The notes beneath the pieces are model-generated. The model was not told the origin of the DNA. It saw nothing but the letters and a program-made list of their open reading frames with translations, and ran no database searches. Shown here in pieces: positions 42,245 through 51,351 of a stretch of DNA of 64,000 bases (its first letter is position 1; each line of letters begins with the position of its first letter). This DNA is from Aeoliella straminimaris (GTDB taxonomy: Bacteria > Planctomycetota > Planctomycetia > Pirellulales > Lacipirellulaceae). Position numbers and translations under genes: made by a program. The DNA is taken from the NCBI RefSeq assembly GCF_024054565.1, contig NZ_JAMXLR010000003.1, positions 1 through 64,000 on the forward strand, in the 5' to 3' direction.

Positions 42245-43201
42245 ATGGCCCCTCAGACCCAAGTGAGCCTGCAACCACCGAAACGGCCCCTCGATCCGTT
42301 TCGCCGGGCCGTGCTGCGCGGACTCGCTGTGCTGCTGCCGCCGCTGCTCACGATCGTCATCTTCGTGTGGGTCTACAACACGGTCATCACCTACATGCTC
42401 GAGCCGATGGAGCGTAACGCTCGTGCGGCACTGATGACCTATGCCACGGACATCCAGCCCGACCGGGCCGATGCCGAGCAGAACGAAGACGATCCGAATC
42501 AGTACACCATCGAAGACAAGCAATACGTCCGCACCAAGGACGATCGCTTCATACCGCTCGACGTCTACAAGAAGGTCAAACCAAGCGTCGGCCGCAGCAC
42601 CTCGCGCGATGCCGACGTGATCTACGAAGAGTACATCGACCAGGAGTACCTGAAACGATGGTTCGTCATCCCCGTGTTTCTCGGGGTGTTGATCCTGGTG
42701 CTGTACCTGCTGGGCAGGTTCCTGGCGGCCGGCGTGGGCCGATTCCTGTGGGGGCAACTCGAACGCGTCATTACCCGGCTGCCGCTCATCAGCAAGGTTT
42801 ACTCGTCGGTCAAGCAGGTGACCGACTTCATGTTCTCCGACACCACGATCAAGGCCACCCGCGTCGTGGCCATCGAATACCCCCGCCGAGGCATCTGGAC
42901 CCTCGCCATGGTGACCGGCGAAAGCATGCTCGACATCCGCGCCGCCGCCAACGAGCCCGTGCTCAGCGTGCTGGTACCCACCTCGCCCATGCCGTTCACT
43001 GGGTTTACCATGACGGTACGTAAGAGCGAAACCATCGACCTGAACATCACCATCGACCAGGCGATCCAGTTCATCGTCAGTTGCGGTGTGGTGGTGCCGC
43101 CGGGGCAGGTGGCAACCGATGTCGACGAGCGGGATCGGCTGATCCTGCCCGACACGGCACACCCGCCCTCCGGACCGAACATGACGCCCAAGAGCGAGTG
43201 A
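42245..43201 (+). CDS. DUF502 family membrane protein
   Basis: A 318-residue DUF502 protein with two membrane helices (about residues 23-48, GLAVLLPPLLTIVIFVWVYN, and about 137-160, VIPVFLGVLILVLYLLGRF). Between them lies an unusually long acidic, charged insert (EQNEDDPNQYTIEDKQY and on). The C-terminal domain includes SKVYSSVKQVTDFMF and ends in a Pro-rich tail. Function unknown. ATG 42245 is preferred; two GTG codons 6 and 9 bases earlier are in frame. hemC starts 8 bases after its stop, so they are co-transcribed. Confidence 0.9.
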   Translation: MAPQTQVSLQPPKRPLDPFRRAVLRGLAVLLPPLLTIVIFVWVYNTVITYMLEPMERNARAALMTYATDIQPDRADAEQNEDDPNQYTIEDKQYVRTKDDRFIPLDVYKKVKPSVGRSTSRDADVIYEEYIDQEYLKRWFVIPVFLGVLILVLYLLGRFLAAGVGRFLWGQLERVITRLPLISKVYSSVKQVTDFMFSDTTIKATRVVAIEYPRRGIWTLAMVTGESMLDIRAAANEPVLSVLVPTSPMPFTGFTMTVRKSETIDLNITIDQAIQFIVSCGVVVPPGQVATDVDERDRLILPDTAHPPSGPNMTPKSE

Positions 43202-43209
43202 GGAATCCC

Positions 43210-44127
43210 GTGGCCAAGCGAGTGCTGCGACTAGGAACCCGAGGCAGCAAACTGGCCCGTTGGCAAGCCGACTGGACCGCCGCGCGACTCACCGAAATCG
43301 GCCATCTGGTCGAGATTGTCGAGATCACCACCACCGGCGACGCCAATCAATCGACCGACCTCGGCGCCATCGGCGGTGTGGGACTGTTCACCAAGGAGAT
43401 TCAGCGGGCGCTGCTGGACGATACCGTCGACCTGGCGGTGCACAGCCTGAAGGACCTGCCAACCACGCCGGTACCGGGCCTCACCCTGGCCGCTGTGCCC
43501 GAGCGGGAAGTGGTGGCCGACGCCCTGGTTTCGAACACGGCCCGTTCGATCGACGAACTGCCCGCTGGCGCTCGCGTCGGCACTGGTAGCCTGCGTCGCC
43601 GCTCACAGCTCTTGAAGCTGCGGCCCGATCTGCAGCTGTGCGACGTCCGCGGGAACGTTGACACGCGACTCCGCAAGCTCGACGCGGGCGACTTCGACGC
43701 GATGGTGCTGGCCGCTGCCGGGCTGACGCGGTTGGGTCTGGACGAGCGGATCGCCCAGCAGATACCGTTCGACCAGATGCTGCCGGCCCCGGGCCAGGGT
43801 GCCCTGGGCATCGAATGCCGCGCGGATGACGGAGAAGCGTTCTCGGCCCTCGCCCCGCTGAACGTTGCCGAGGCCCGCGCCGCGGTGACCGCCGAACGAA
43901 CAATGCTGGCCCACGTCGAAGGGGGCTGCCTGGCCGCCATCGGCGCACATGCAACGGTCGACGACGATCAGTTGCATCTTGTCGCCCGCATCCTTAGCGC
44001 TGACGGCACGGAGTGCTTGGCTGCCAAGTCGACGGGAGCGATGGATGATGCGGAGATGATTGGGCGACAGGTGGGCACTGAGTTGCTCGCCCAGGGGGCG
44101 AAGCGATTAGTGGAAGAGCGGCGGTAG
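43210..44127 (+). CDS. hemC: Hydroxymethylbilane synthase (porphobilinogen deaminase) HemC
   Basis: HemC joins four porphobilinogen units into hydroxymethylbilane for haem and corrinoid synthesis. Recognisable stretches are LRLGTRGSKLARWQ, VDLAVHSLKDLPT, GTGSLRRRSQL, RGNVDTRLRKL and LPAPGQGALGIECR. The dipyrromethane cofactor binds Cys240 in EGGCLAAIGAHA. The start is a GTG at 43210 with AGGA 6 bases upstream, 8 bases after the DUF502 stop. At 305 residues it has the usual length. Confidence 0.96.
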   Translation: MAKRVLRLGTRGSKLARWQADWTAARLTEIGHLVEIVEITTTGDANQSTDLGAIGGVGLFTKEIQRALLDDTVDLAVHSLKDLPTTPVPGLTLAAVPEREVVADALVSNTARSIDELPAGARVGTGSLRRRSQLLKLRPDLQLCDVRGNVDTRLRKLDAGDFDAMVLAAAGLTRLGLDERIAQQIPFDQMLPAPGQGALGIECRADDGEAFSALAPLNVAEARAAVTAERTMLAHVEGGCLAAIGAHATVDDDQLHLVARILSADGTECLAAKSTGAMDDAEMIGRQVGTELLAQGAKRLVEERR

Positions 44128-44137
44128 AGGGGGAGTC

Positions 44138-44563
44138 TCAGTTGCGATCGACCGCCGCAACGTCAGCAACCAACTTCTTAGCGTTTCTAACATTAATCAG
44201 AATTGCCACTGTACACATTCGATCAATGCGAAAGACGCGCATAACGTCGAAGCAGTTTTGAAAGTCAATGGAGAGCGGTCTTCCCTGGTATTGCATCAGG
44301 ACAACATGCTTGGTCCTTGATCGGCCAGCCACTACCGCAATAGCAGTGCTTCCATCAGGCCTGCCTGCTGTCGCGAATGCACCCCAGACAGCCGAATCTA
44401 CCAGTGCTACCACCCAACAATCGCAATCTGAACAATTCCTCCAGAATTCACTTTGAATAGAGTCGGATTGCTTTAGAATCGACAGGCGACCTCTCGTGAA
44501 GCGGCCTCGGTGACGACTCTTCCGCCATTCACCAGGTGTTCTGCGTTCTTTGAGCGTGAGCAC
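44138..44563 (-). CDS. Uncertain open reading frame, possibly truncated at its start
   Basis: A 141-codon frame starting at a GTG. The second half reads like a protein (KHVVLMQYQGRPLSIDFQN; TVAILINVRNAKKL) with a plausible codon mix. The frame stays open upstream of the GTG for about 75 more bases without a good start codon, so it may be the remnant of a longer gene. No family recognised. It converges on hemC, 10 bases from its stop. It could equally be chance. Confidence 0.3.
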   Translation of the reverse strand: MLTLKERRTPGEWRKSRHRGRFTRGRLSILKQSDSIQSEFWRNCSDCDCWVVALVDSAVWGAFATAGRPDGSTAIAVVAGRSRTKHVVLMQYQGRPLSIDFQNCFDVMRVFRIDRMCTVAILINVRNAKKLVADVAAVDRN

Positions 44564-44877
44564 TTCAAAACCGCACTCCCACTTGCAAAGGAGTGCTTTG
44601 ATCCGCCACGCCTTCTTTGTGCGATCTCGGCCGAATCACAATGACATAAGGAGTTGCCAATGAGGTGTATTTAGGTGCCTTGATAGACTGGTGTAGTGCT
44701 TCATTCGCTTTGCAGGTTGCCCTACTTCCCATTGGCGAGTTTGTGGAGGTGTCGTACCTGTTCGAAGCCATACTCCACCAAATGGGCATTCGGAAAATGC
44801 CATGCGTGGCATCCGGCCCAGTGAAGTCACTCTGTGATCTCAAGTCAGCACCACTTCAGACGACAGGAGAAGATCCC
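44564..44877. other. Intergenic region before a PEP-CTERM gene
   Basis: About 310 bases without a credible gene. ATGCCA and TGGCAT form a short hairpin around 44798-44813. AGGAGA at 44866-44871 is the ribosome site of the next gene. No promoter was recognised with confidence. Confidence 0.3.
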
Positions 44878-45579
44878 ATGTTGTACAAGTCGAGCGATTC
44901 GTCGAACGCCAAGCCTGTATCGTTTCGGATTCTCCTAGAAGGTAGCATTCTAGCTTGCTGGGGGGGCATCATCGCATGCCAAGTCGCGACGGGGAGTTCA
45001 CTTCCCATGCAGAACCAACTGGATCCCCGGCACTTGGATCTTGATCCGGCTGCAGGGGGATCGGGTATCTTCGTGGCGCCGGGGGTTACCTACGAGCAAT
45101 CGTTTGGTGACGCTCTGGACAGCGCCGAAGACTGGTACGCTGAGTTTCTGATTGGAAACCCGATGGGCAGTCAACCCGTTGCATTCGATATGAACCTCGT
45201 GTGGCCTGGCGGCAATACGCAGGGCCCTGGGCTACTGCAGCCTGGCTTTGCGTTTGTGTTGAAGGTAAACCCGACTGACATCCCTGAAACGAGGCCCAAC
45301 TGGCTGTTTACCTTCACGAATCCCACCAGCCAGGATCTCATCGTCGATGCGTCGGTGAGCGAGGCACTAAGCCTGACCACACCGCCGGAAACCAGTTACG
45401 GTTTCTTTACTCTCGCTGGCGAGCCCGCAGGTTCCACAGTGGATAATCGATTCACTCCCGGTGACATTGGCCCAAATCCGGTAAGACTTGGAATAGTACC
45501 GGAGCCAACGGCATTCGGGTTGGCACTGGTTGGAGCGTGCCTCCTACTGGCAGGTGGATATCGGGCCGGGAAAAGCTAA
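44878..45579 (+). CDS. PEP-CTERM anchored exported protein
   Basis: A 233-residue exported protein. The N-terminus has a hydrophobic segment (ILLEGSILACWGGIIACQVA) after an extended hydrophilic start. The C-terminus is a PEP-CTERM signal: VPEP, a hydrophobic helix (FGLALVGACLLLAGGY) and a basic tail (RAGKS). Exosortase recognises such tails; no exosortase gene is in the window. The middle is beta-rich with no known domain (FDMNLVWPGGN; NWLFTFTNPTSQDLIVDASV). AGGAGA 7-12 bases before ATG 44878 fixes the start. Confidence 0.75.
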   Translation: MLYKSSDSSNAKPVSFRILLEGSILACWGGIIACQVATGSSLPMQNQLDPRHLDLDPAAGGSGIFVAPGVTYEQSFGDALDSAEDWYAEFLIGNPMGSQPVAFDMNLVWPGGNTQGPGLLQPGFAFVLKVNPTDIPETRPNWLFTFTNPTSQDLIVDASVSEALSLTTPPETSYGFFTLAGEPAGSTVDNRFTPGDIGPNPVRLGIVPEPTAFGLALVGACLLLAGGYRAGKS

Positions 45580-45853
45580 ACCACCATTCCCAACCTAAAG
45601 TGCGAGTGCCTATAGAACCTCCGGACGAAGGCATCAAATCGCAATTGGCCTGAGTCCACGCTGTTCTGTGAAGCAATTGGACCGCCGTGCTGCTATCGGT
45701 CCACGCCTCCGGATCTGGCAGCGCGGTGGTTGCTTGCTTTGACAACCCTACGGTTCAACACCGCCATTTGAACAGTTCAAAAGGGCTATTTCTCGCGCAT
45801 GACGGGATGTCTTGCGGCTGAGAAAGAACTAGCTTGTGTTTGTGCGTAGGAAC

Positions 45854-45889
45854 GTCTTTTGCGAAAAGACCTGGTTGCGATTAGCAACC
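45854..45889 (+). promoter_or_regulatory. Tandem small hairpins in the upstream region of the metzincin-like gene
   Basis: Two perfect hairpins follow each other: GTCTTTT(GCG)AAAAGAC at 45854-45870 and GGTTGC(GATTA)GCAACC at 45873-45889. They lie about 65 bases before the start codon at 45954 and are not followed by T tracts. Farther up, TTGACA at 45739-45744 could be a -35 box but has no good -10 at the right distance. The rest of the 374-base gap (45580-45953) holds nothing recognisable. Confidence 0.45.
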
Positions 45890-45953
45890 CCTTCGCGATG
45901 ACTCCAGACTACGGACCTGATCTATCTCCGGCATGTGGCCAAAGGGGGTTACG

Positions 45954-48893
45954 ATGGTTAGCGGTTGCTGTTTGACACCTCGCCTGCTCTCGGTAGTTCT
46001 CTTTGCGTCACTTCTCGTGCCCACGTTCTATGCAACAACCAAGGCAGTGACCATCAATGTCTCATTCTCGCAGTTTACTGATGCGCCCAACTTTGATCCG
46101 ACGGGAGATAAAATGCTGGCCATCGTCAACGCGGCTGCCAACTACTGGGAAGATATCATTGAAGATCCGTTTGTTCTCGATGTGGAAATTGGCTATGAGA
46201 ATATCGGCGGTAATGGACGTGCGGCGTTCGCCTGCTATGCCACGGGACCGTTAAACTGTATCGACGGCGACGTACAACCAAGCACGCCCGATTTTGGGCT
46301 CATCCGCTTTGATACCATGCAGACTGTCGGGAGAGCTGGCACGAATGCCGACGGAACGTTGCGGTGGTTTTTCGACAGCACTCCACTTGATCATTCTGAA
46401 TTCGAGATGCAGCAAACGTTGGTGAGGTCTCTCTCACCCCTCAATGTCGCATTTGTCTATTCCGAGACCAGTCCGCCCGAATTGATGGAGGCGGGCATGC
46501 TAGGCAATGCAAGTAGTCCGACCAACGAATTCGACGCTTTCACGATTGCAGTGCACGAGTTGGGACATCTGCTGGGTACGCTGAACGAAATCTCGCTGCC
46601 AGAAACGGCAACTGACGACGCTTACGACGTGAATCCCGATTTCGTATACGGGGCAACCGTTGAGATTGCCACCAATTCCGGCGATGGCGAACATCTGGCA
46701 AGCACCATTGGCCTCATGCGGTCGACTGTATCTGTGGATCAGCGTTTGCTTCCCTCGGCGACTGACGTGTTTGCCATAGCCGCCGGAGCCGACCCCGACT
46801 GGGCATTCATCGATTTGCCAAGGCAAGACTTTCTCGGCGGCACGCTGTGGGACATTCTCGCAAACTGGGAGGGCAATAGCATTCCGGACGAAGACGATAG
46901 TGCATTCATCCGCCACGGCGGCGACGTGCGAGTACTGGCAAACCACGCAGTGGCCAACTTGCTGATCGCTGAAGGCAGTAGCCTCGAACTGGATGGAAAT
47001 GGCAACTCACTAACCGTCGGCAACACCCTGACCATCGGTGGCGAAGGTGGGGGTACGGCGGTCATGTCGGTACTTGGTGACAAGTCGATTACCGCTTCGG
47101 TGGTCCGCGTTCGCGATGACGGTCGCCTATTCACATCAGGCAGTATTTTTGACGTCGACGTTGATGCCGCGGAGGTGATTGTCGAGCAGGGTGGGCTCGT
47201 TTCGGGGACCGGGCGCATACGAGCTGACAACATCAGGCTATCGGGCACCTTAACGGCCATTGCTCCCGTCGGCAGTTTGATGAATGTACTCACTCTCGAT
47301 GCCAATCCGGGGGGAGAGATCGATCTGGACGGTACTGGAAGCGGACAGGTGTTTGCCGTCCTGGCGAGTGTCAGCATCTCCGGCCCGCTTTCCGACAGTT
47401 TTGGTGGCGAAATCACCGTCGGTGCCGGGCGGTCGGTTTTCTTTGACGAGCCGTGGACATTTGGCACCCCTCAGCTAAATGGAGACGGAGTGGGGGTCCT
47501 CAATCTAAATGGGGGGAGTAGCGATACGCAGCTAGCCACTCTCGACACCCAGGGATGGACCGCCCGGGATGGGCGAATAAACGTGTCCGGGCGAGCCAAC
47601 ATTCTGAGGGCAACGGAATTCCTGCAGGGGGTGGAAGTGAATGTGGCGACCGACGGCTTTCTTGACCTCGACGGCGTGACCACTTTCAGAGGCGGTACCT
47701 ACACCGGAGGCGGCAGCATCGTGTTGAACAATGACACTGCGGTGGAATCGGACACCACTGTCGAAGTCAGCCGATTCGACCTCGACGGCGACAGCTTCGG
47801 TCAAACAGTGACACTCAACGCACCGCTTACGTTAAATGTTGACTACATCGATACCGGCAATAACAACTTCAATTTTGATACGATCGACATCAACTTCAAC
47901 GGTCGGTTGGCAGTGAATCTCAACACCTCGAGCGCCTGGACCATGGCCAGTACGTTGAACATCAACTTCGGACTTTTCCCGCAAACGGTGCTAGACGGGG
48001 TCGGGGTCAACATCACCGGCACGCTCAACGCCGACGGATCGAGTGTGGTTGCCGCCCCGCTCGATGTGTCTGGCACATTCCACTTCGTCGACACACAGTC
48101 GAGGGTCACTCTTTCATCGGCTCCGTTTGTAAGGCTCAGCGAGCATGTGATACGTACCGGGGCTACGATCGACGGCGGTGGCACACTTGTAATCGGCAGC
48201 ACCGCCCTGCTCACGCTGGAAGACGGCGTGCAGATTGGTGAAAACGTCGAGAACCAGGGGGAGTTGCAAATTGGCAATTCACCCGGCGCAGCTCAAGTTG
48301 GCTTCTACTCGCAATCGGCCAATGCGTCATGGCATGTCGAAATCGCCGGAACACCCAGATCGGGCGAGTTTGATCAACTCGACGTCGTCGGCCAGGCGGA
48401 CCTGGCTGGGGTGCTCGACGTGCTTTTGAACGACGAATACACACCGAATGTGGGGGACGAGTTTACTGTTCTCACCGCCAACCGGATATCGAATACATTC
48501 GACGAGCTCACGGTTGCCGACGAAGCGGATATCCTGAACGTCACCTTGGTTGCCTTGTATTCTCCGAATACGGTTGTACTTCGCATCGAAAACATAGGAC
48601 TTTGGGGCGACTACAACGGCGATGGTGTCGTCAACGCAGCCGACTACACCGTGTGGCGAAACAACCTTGGGTCGCCAGCAGGTACGCTGCCCAACGACCC
48701 ACATGGATCACCGATTGGCACGTTTCAGTACGAAACGTGGAAGTCTAGCTTCGGAAACACCTTGCCGGAGTCAGCTCTACGACAGCTGTCCGCTGTGCCG
48801 GAGCCAAGTGCTATCGCATTCGTTGTACAAACCGGCGCGTTACTGATCATGTGGGCTTGCCAGCGATGCACCGCCAACAAGGCCCGGCAATAG
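45954..48893 (+). CDS. Large exported metzincin-like protein with beta-helix repeats, dockerin-like segment and PEP-CTERM tail
   Basis: A 979-residue protein. A signal peptide (LLSVVLFASLLVPTFYA) precedes a metalloprotease-like domain (about 30-290) with the helix motif AVHELGHLLGTLNE. HExxH is intact, but the usual third zinc ligand of metzincins (HExxHxxGxxH) is Asn. Residues of about 310-800 are repetitive beta-strand turns with NG, GG and DG, probably a beta-helix stalk. At about 885 a dockerin-type loop appears (GDYNGDGVVNAADYTVWRNN), the second repeat being degenerate (FQYETWKSSFGNT). The end is VPEPSAIAFVVQTG with a hydrophobic helix and basic tail. ATG 45954 is chosen over 45933 for the AAGGGGG 6-12 bases upstream. 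Confidence 0.85.
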   Translation: MVSGCCLTPRLLSVVLFASLLVPTFYATTKAVTINVSFSQFTDAPNFDPTGDKMLAIVNAAANYWEDIIEDPFVLDVEIGYENIGGNGRAAFACYATGPLNCIDGDVQPSTPDFGLIRFDTMQTVGRAGTNADGTLRWFFDSTPLDHSEFEMQQTLVRSLSPLNVAFVYSETSPPELMEAGMLGNASSPTNEFDAFTIAVHELGHLLGTLNEISLPETATDDAYDVNPDFVYGATVEIATNSGDGEHLASTIGLMRSTVSVDQRLLPSATDVFAIAAGADPDWAFIDLPRQDFLGGTLWDILANWEGNSIPDEDDSAFIRHGGDVRVLANHAVANLLIAEGSSLELDGNGNSLTVGNTLTIGGEGGGTAVMSVLGDKSITASVVRVRDDGRLFTSGSIFDVDVDAAEVIVEQGGLVSGTGRIRADNIRLSGTLTAIAPVGSLMNVLTLDANPGGEIDLDGTGSGQVFAVLASVSISGPLSDSFGGEITVGAGRSVFFDEPWTFGTPQLNGDGVGVLNLNGGSSDTQLATLDTQGWTARDGRINVSGRANILRATEFLQGVEVNVATDGFLDLDGVTTFRGGTYTGGGSIVLNNDTAVESDTTVEVSRFDLDGDSFGQTVTLNAPLTLNVDYIDTGNNNFNFDTIDINFNGRLAVNLNTSSAWTMASTLNINFGLFPQTVLDGVGVNITGTLNADGSSVVAAPLDVSGTFHFVDTQSRVTLSSAPFVRLSEHVIRTGATIDGGGTLVIGSTALLTLEDGVQIGENVENQGELQIGNSPGAAQVGFYSQSANASWHVEIAGTPRSGEFDQLDVVGQADLAGVLDVLLNDEYTPNVGDEFTVLTANRISNTFDELTVADEADILNVTLVALYSPNTVVLRIENIGLWGDYNGDGVVNAADYTVWRNNLGSPAGTLPNDPHGSPIGTFQYETWKSSFGNTLPESALRQLSAVPEPSAIAFVVQTGALLIMWACQRCTANKARQ

Positions 48894-49274
48894 TCCTCCG
48901 CAAACAAGTCGGGCGGTCCCGTTGCCCCTGTTCCGCAGCTGCATTCCTGTTAGTACACAGATTCCATGCAAGGAAGTTCGGCTGGACCCACATCCGCAGA
49001 TTCTCCAGACGTCCAGCTGTGGGTGGTGTCGCAGACTTCTGCCGCTGTGTCGTCATGGTGACGGCGCGGAGGAATTGGAGCACAGGCAACGTCCTTCCCA
49101 CGCAGTTGGCATGCTATCCAGCGGCTGACAGGGGAACGGAACAACTCAAGAAGCACGATGCTTGCTATCTTCACGACTGCCAGATGATTTATCGATACAA
49201 ACACCAGAGAAACACGCTACAATGCGCGTGGGAGGCCGGGGACCGTGAGCAATTCAAAAGAAAGGAACCCCGAC
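48894..49274. other. Intergenic region before a Tat-exported protein
   Basis: About 380 bases with no gene I accept. TACAAT at 49217-49222 could be a -10 box for the next gene but its -35 partner is poor. AAGGA at about 49262-49266 is the ribosome site of the next gene. Confidence 0.3.
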
Positions 49275-50801
49275 ATGGCTGGAGAGTTCAATCGGAGAAG
49301 ATTCTTTTCGACAACGGCAACTACCGGAGCTGCGATCGGCCTCGGTGACCTCGGTTTTCTATCTGCCTTGAACCCGGTGTCGGCCGCAGAGGCAAAAGTG
49401 GCCCCCGGCGCAATTGAGTTGAACTCCGAGATTGCCCCCGTCGTAAGGTTGATTGAGGAAACACCGCGAGATCGCTTGCTGGAGGTAGTCGCTGAGCGAC
49501 TGCGGCAAGGCCTGAGCTATCGCGAGCTACTGGCGGGTCTGTTGCTGGCGGGCGTGAAGAATGTAGAACCTCGACCCAGCGTCGGACACAAGTTCCACAC
49601 CGTGCTGGTGGTCAACTCGGCGCACCTGGCGAGCATTTCCTCTCCGCCCGAACATCGATGGCTTCCCATCTTCTGGGCACTAGACTACTTCAAGAGCGCC
49701 GCGGCGCGTGACGTGGCCGAGCGTGGTGACTGGTCCATGAGTCGGGTCGACGAATCGGCCTTGCCAACTCCTCTGCAGTCGCCGCAAGCTTTCGCCACGG
49801 CCATGGACAACTGGGATGAAGCAGCCGCGGACACGGCCATCGTTGGCATGGCTCGTCACGCTGGCGCTATGGGAGTTTATGAACAGTTATTTCACTATGG
49901 GATGCGAGACTTTCGCTCCATCGGGCACAAAGCCATTTATGTGGCCAACAGTTGGCGAACGCTCCAATGCATCGGATGGCAGCATGCCGAACCCGTATTG
50001 CGATCGTTGGCCTACGCCCTGTTGATGCACGAAGGAGGCAATCCGAGCCAACGTGATGCTGAAGCCGACCGTCCCTATCGCCAGAATCTCGAGATCGTCG
50101 ACTCGATCCGTCGCGACTGGCGAGCGGGGCGTGTAGATGGGGTTGCTACTCGAGATCTCGTTGCAACCTTACGGACTGCTTCGAGCCAGGAAGCGAGTCA
50201 GCACGTCGTGGATTTGTTGAACAGCGGCGTCGGTCCCCAGTCCGTGTGGGACGGGCTATTGGTCTCCGCTGGAGAACTGCTGATGCAACAGCCGGCGATT
50301 GTGCCACTGCATGCGGTGACAACGACCAACGCCCTTCATTTCGCTTACCAGACCAGCGGTAACGATCAGACTCGTCGGCTGGTATTGCTCCAGAATGCGG
50401 CGTTCTTGGCGAAGTTCCGCGAAGCGACTCACGGGCGAGGTCAGTTGAAGGATGTCTGGATCGACGATCTTCAAACTGCGACGGCCCCTGCCCCCCAAAA
50501 TGTGGCCGAGATTTTCTCCGACCTGAGTAGCAAACCTGAAGACGCTGCGGCAAGCATGGTAGGTTATTTGAATGAGACGGAGGACCCAAGAGCGCTTATG
50601 GATGCCGCCCGTGTGTTGATTTTCCTCAAAGGCAACAATGCACACGACTACAAGTTCAGCTCGGCAGTGCTAGAAGACTACTATCACGTGTCACCTGAGT
50701 TCAGGAACCTCTATTTGGCCTCGAATGTGTTCATGTTGCGCGGTTCGCAGGGCCCAGATAACGAACTCGTTCAACGGACCCGCGAAGCCTTGGGAGCATG
50801 A
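49275..50801 (+). CDS. Tat-exported protein of unknown function
   Basis: A 508-residue protein with a twin-arginine signal (NRRRFFSTTATTGAAIGLGDLG). The mature part is mostly alpha-helical, with no membrane helix. Conserved-looking stretches are RDRLLEVVAERLRQGLSYRE, HKFHTVLVVNSAHLA, SIGHKAIYVANSWRTL and the His-rich MARHAGAMGVYEQLFHYG. Several spaced His residues could bind a metal or haem; that is speculation. I do not recognise the family. ATG 49275 (MAGEFNRRRF) has AAGGA about 8 bases upstream; a GTG 30 bases earlier is in frame. Confidence 0.8.
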   Translation: MAGEFNRRRFFSTTATTGAAIGLGDLGFLSALNPVSAAEAKVAPGAIELNSEIAPVVRLIEETPRDRLLEVVAERLRQGLSYRELLAGLLLAGVKNVEPRPSVGHKFHTVLVVNSAHLASISSPPEHRWLPIFWALDYFKSAAARDVAERGDWSMSRVDESALPTPLQSPQAFATAMDNWDEAAADTAIVGMARHAGAMGVYEQLFHYGMRDFRSIGHKAIYVANSWRTLQCIGWQHAEPVLRSLAYALLMHEGGNPSQRDAEADRPYRQNLEIVDSIRRDWRAGRVDGVATRDLVATLRTASSQEASQHVVDLLNSGVGPQSVWDGLLVSAGELLMQQPAIVPLHAVTTTNALHFAYQTSGNDQTRRLVLLQNAAFLAKFREATHGRGQLKDVWIDDLQTATAPAPQNVAEIFSDLSSKPEDAAASMVGYLNETEDPRALMDAARVLIFLKGNNAHDYKFSSAVLEDYYHVSPEFRNLYLASNVFMLRGSQGPDNELVQRTREALGA

Positions 50802-51306
50802 TGGCGAGGACCACTGGTCGGTTCTTTCGCGAGCAGGTCAGCTGCTAAGCAATCGCCCTACGCGGCGACGCGAATCCAGACAGTTGGAATCGTCCACACA
50901 ATGGATCTCTCTGTCATCGATGCGATGATGCGGAGTGCTGAGGTGAACGATACCGCAGGCAAGTGAGCCATATGCCAGTCTGCCGCAGATGGACCCACGG
51001 CGGCAAAATAGCGAAGCCGTAAACACCAGCCGAGATAGAGCGTTTGCCTCTCCCAATTCCGCACTCTGTCAAACTTCGCCATAGATCCCCACCTGCCATC
51101 GGCTCGAATGGTCCGTAGGGGGCGGAGTGGGGAACAACTCGGCGGCCTCGAGGCAGTGGCATTGCTGTAAGCCTATACCACAAAACGACTTGCGCAAAAC
51201 ACAAGCCCACAATCTCCGGTGGTTTTGGGACCATTGGATCGAATTGGCCAACTACAGCCAGCGCAGCCAAACGACGTGTGTGGGCAAATCTCCCAGAAAA
51301 GACAGG
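50802..51306. other. Long non-coding stretch before the sulfide operon
   Basis: About 500 bases. Short frames exist on both strands but none has a ribosome site, a family match or convincing codon use. No terminator with a T tract was found after the preceding gene. The region may be decayed DNA at the edge of the accessory segment. Confidence 0.35.
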
Positions 51307-51334
51307 TGGACATATCGCAACATTCCGATATAAT
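51307..51334 (+). promoter_or_regulatory. Promoter with overlapping dyad, candidate ArsR operator
   Basis: TGGACA (51307-51312) and a perfect TATAAT (51329-51334) are 16 bases apart, a near-consensus sigma-70-type promoter. An inverted repeat ATATCG (51312-51317) / CGATAT (51326-51331) with an 8-base spacer covers the spacer and half of the -10 box, the right place for repression by the ArsR protein encoded next. The start site would fall at about 51341, giving a very short leader containing GGAGG (51341-51345). The 8-mer ATATCGCA recurs at 51724-51731, between the regulator gene and the exporter gene. Confidence 0.7.
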
Positions 51335-51351
51335 GTCTGTGGAGGTGGAAG

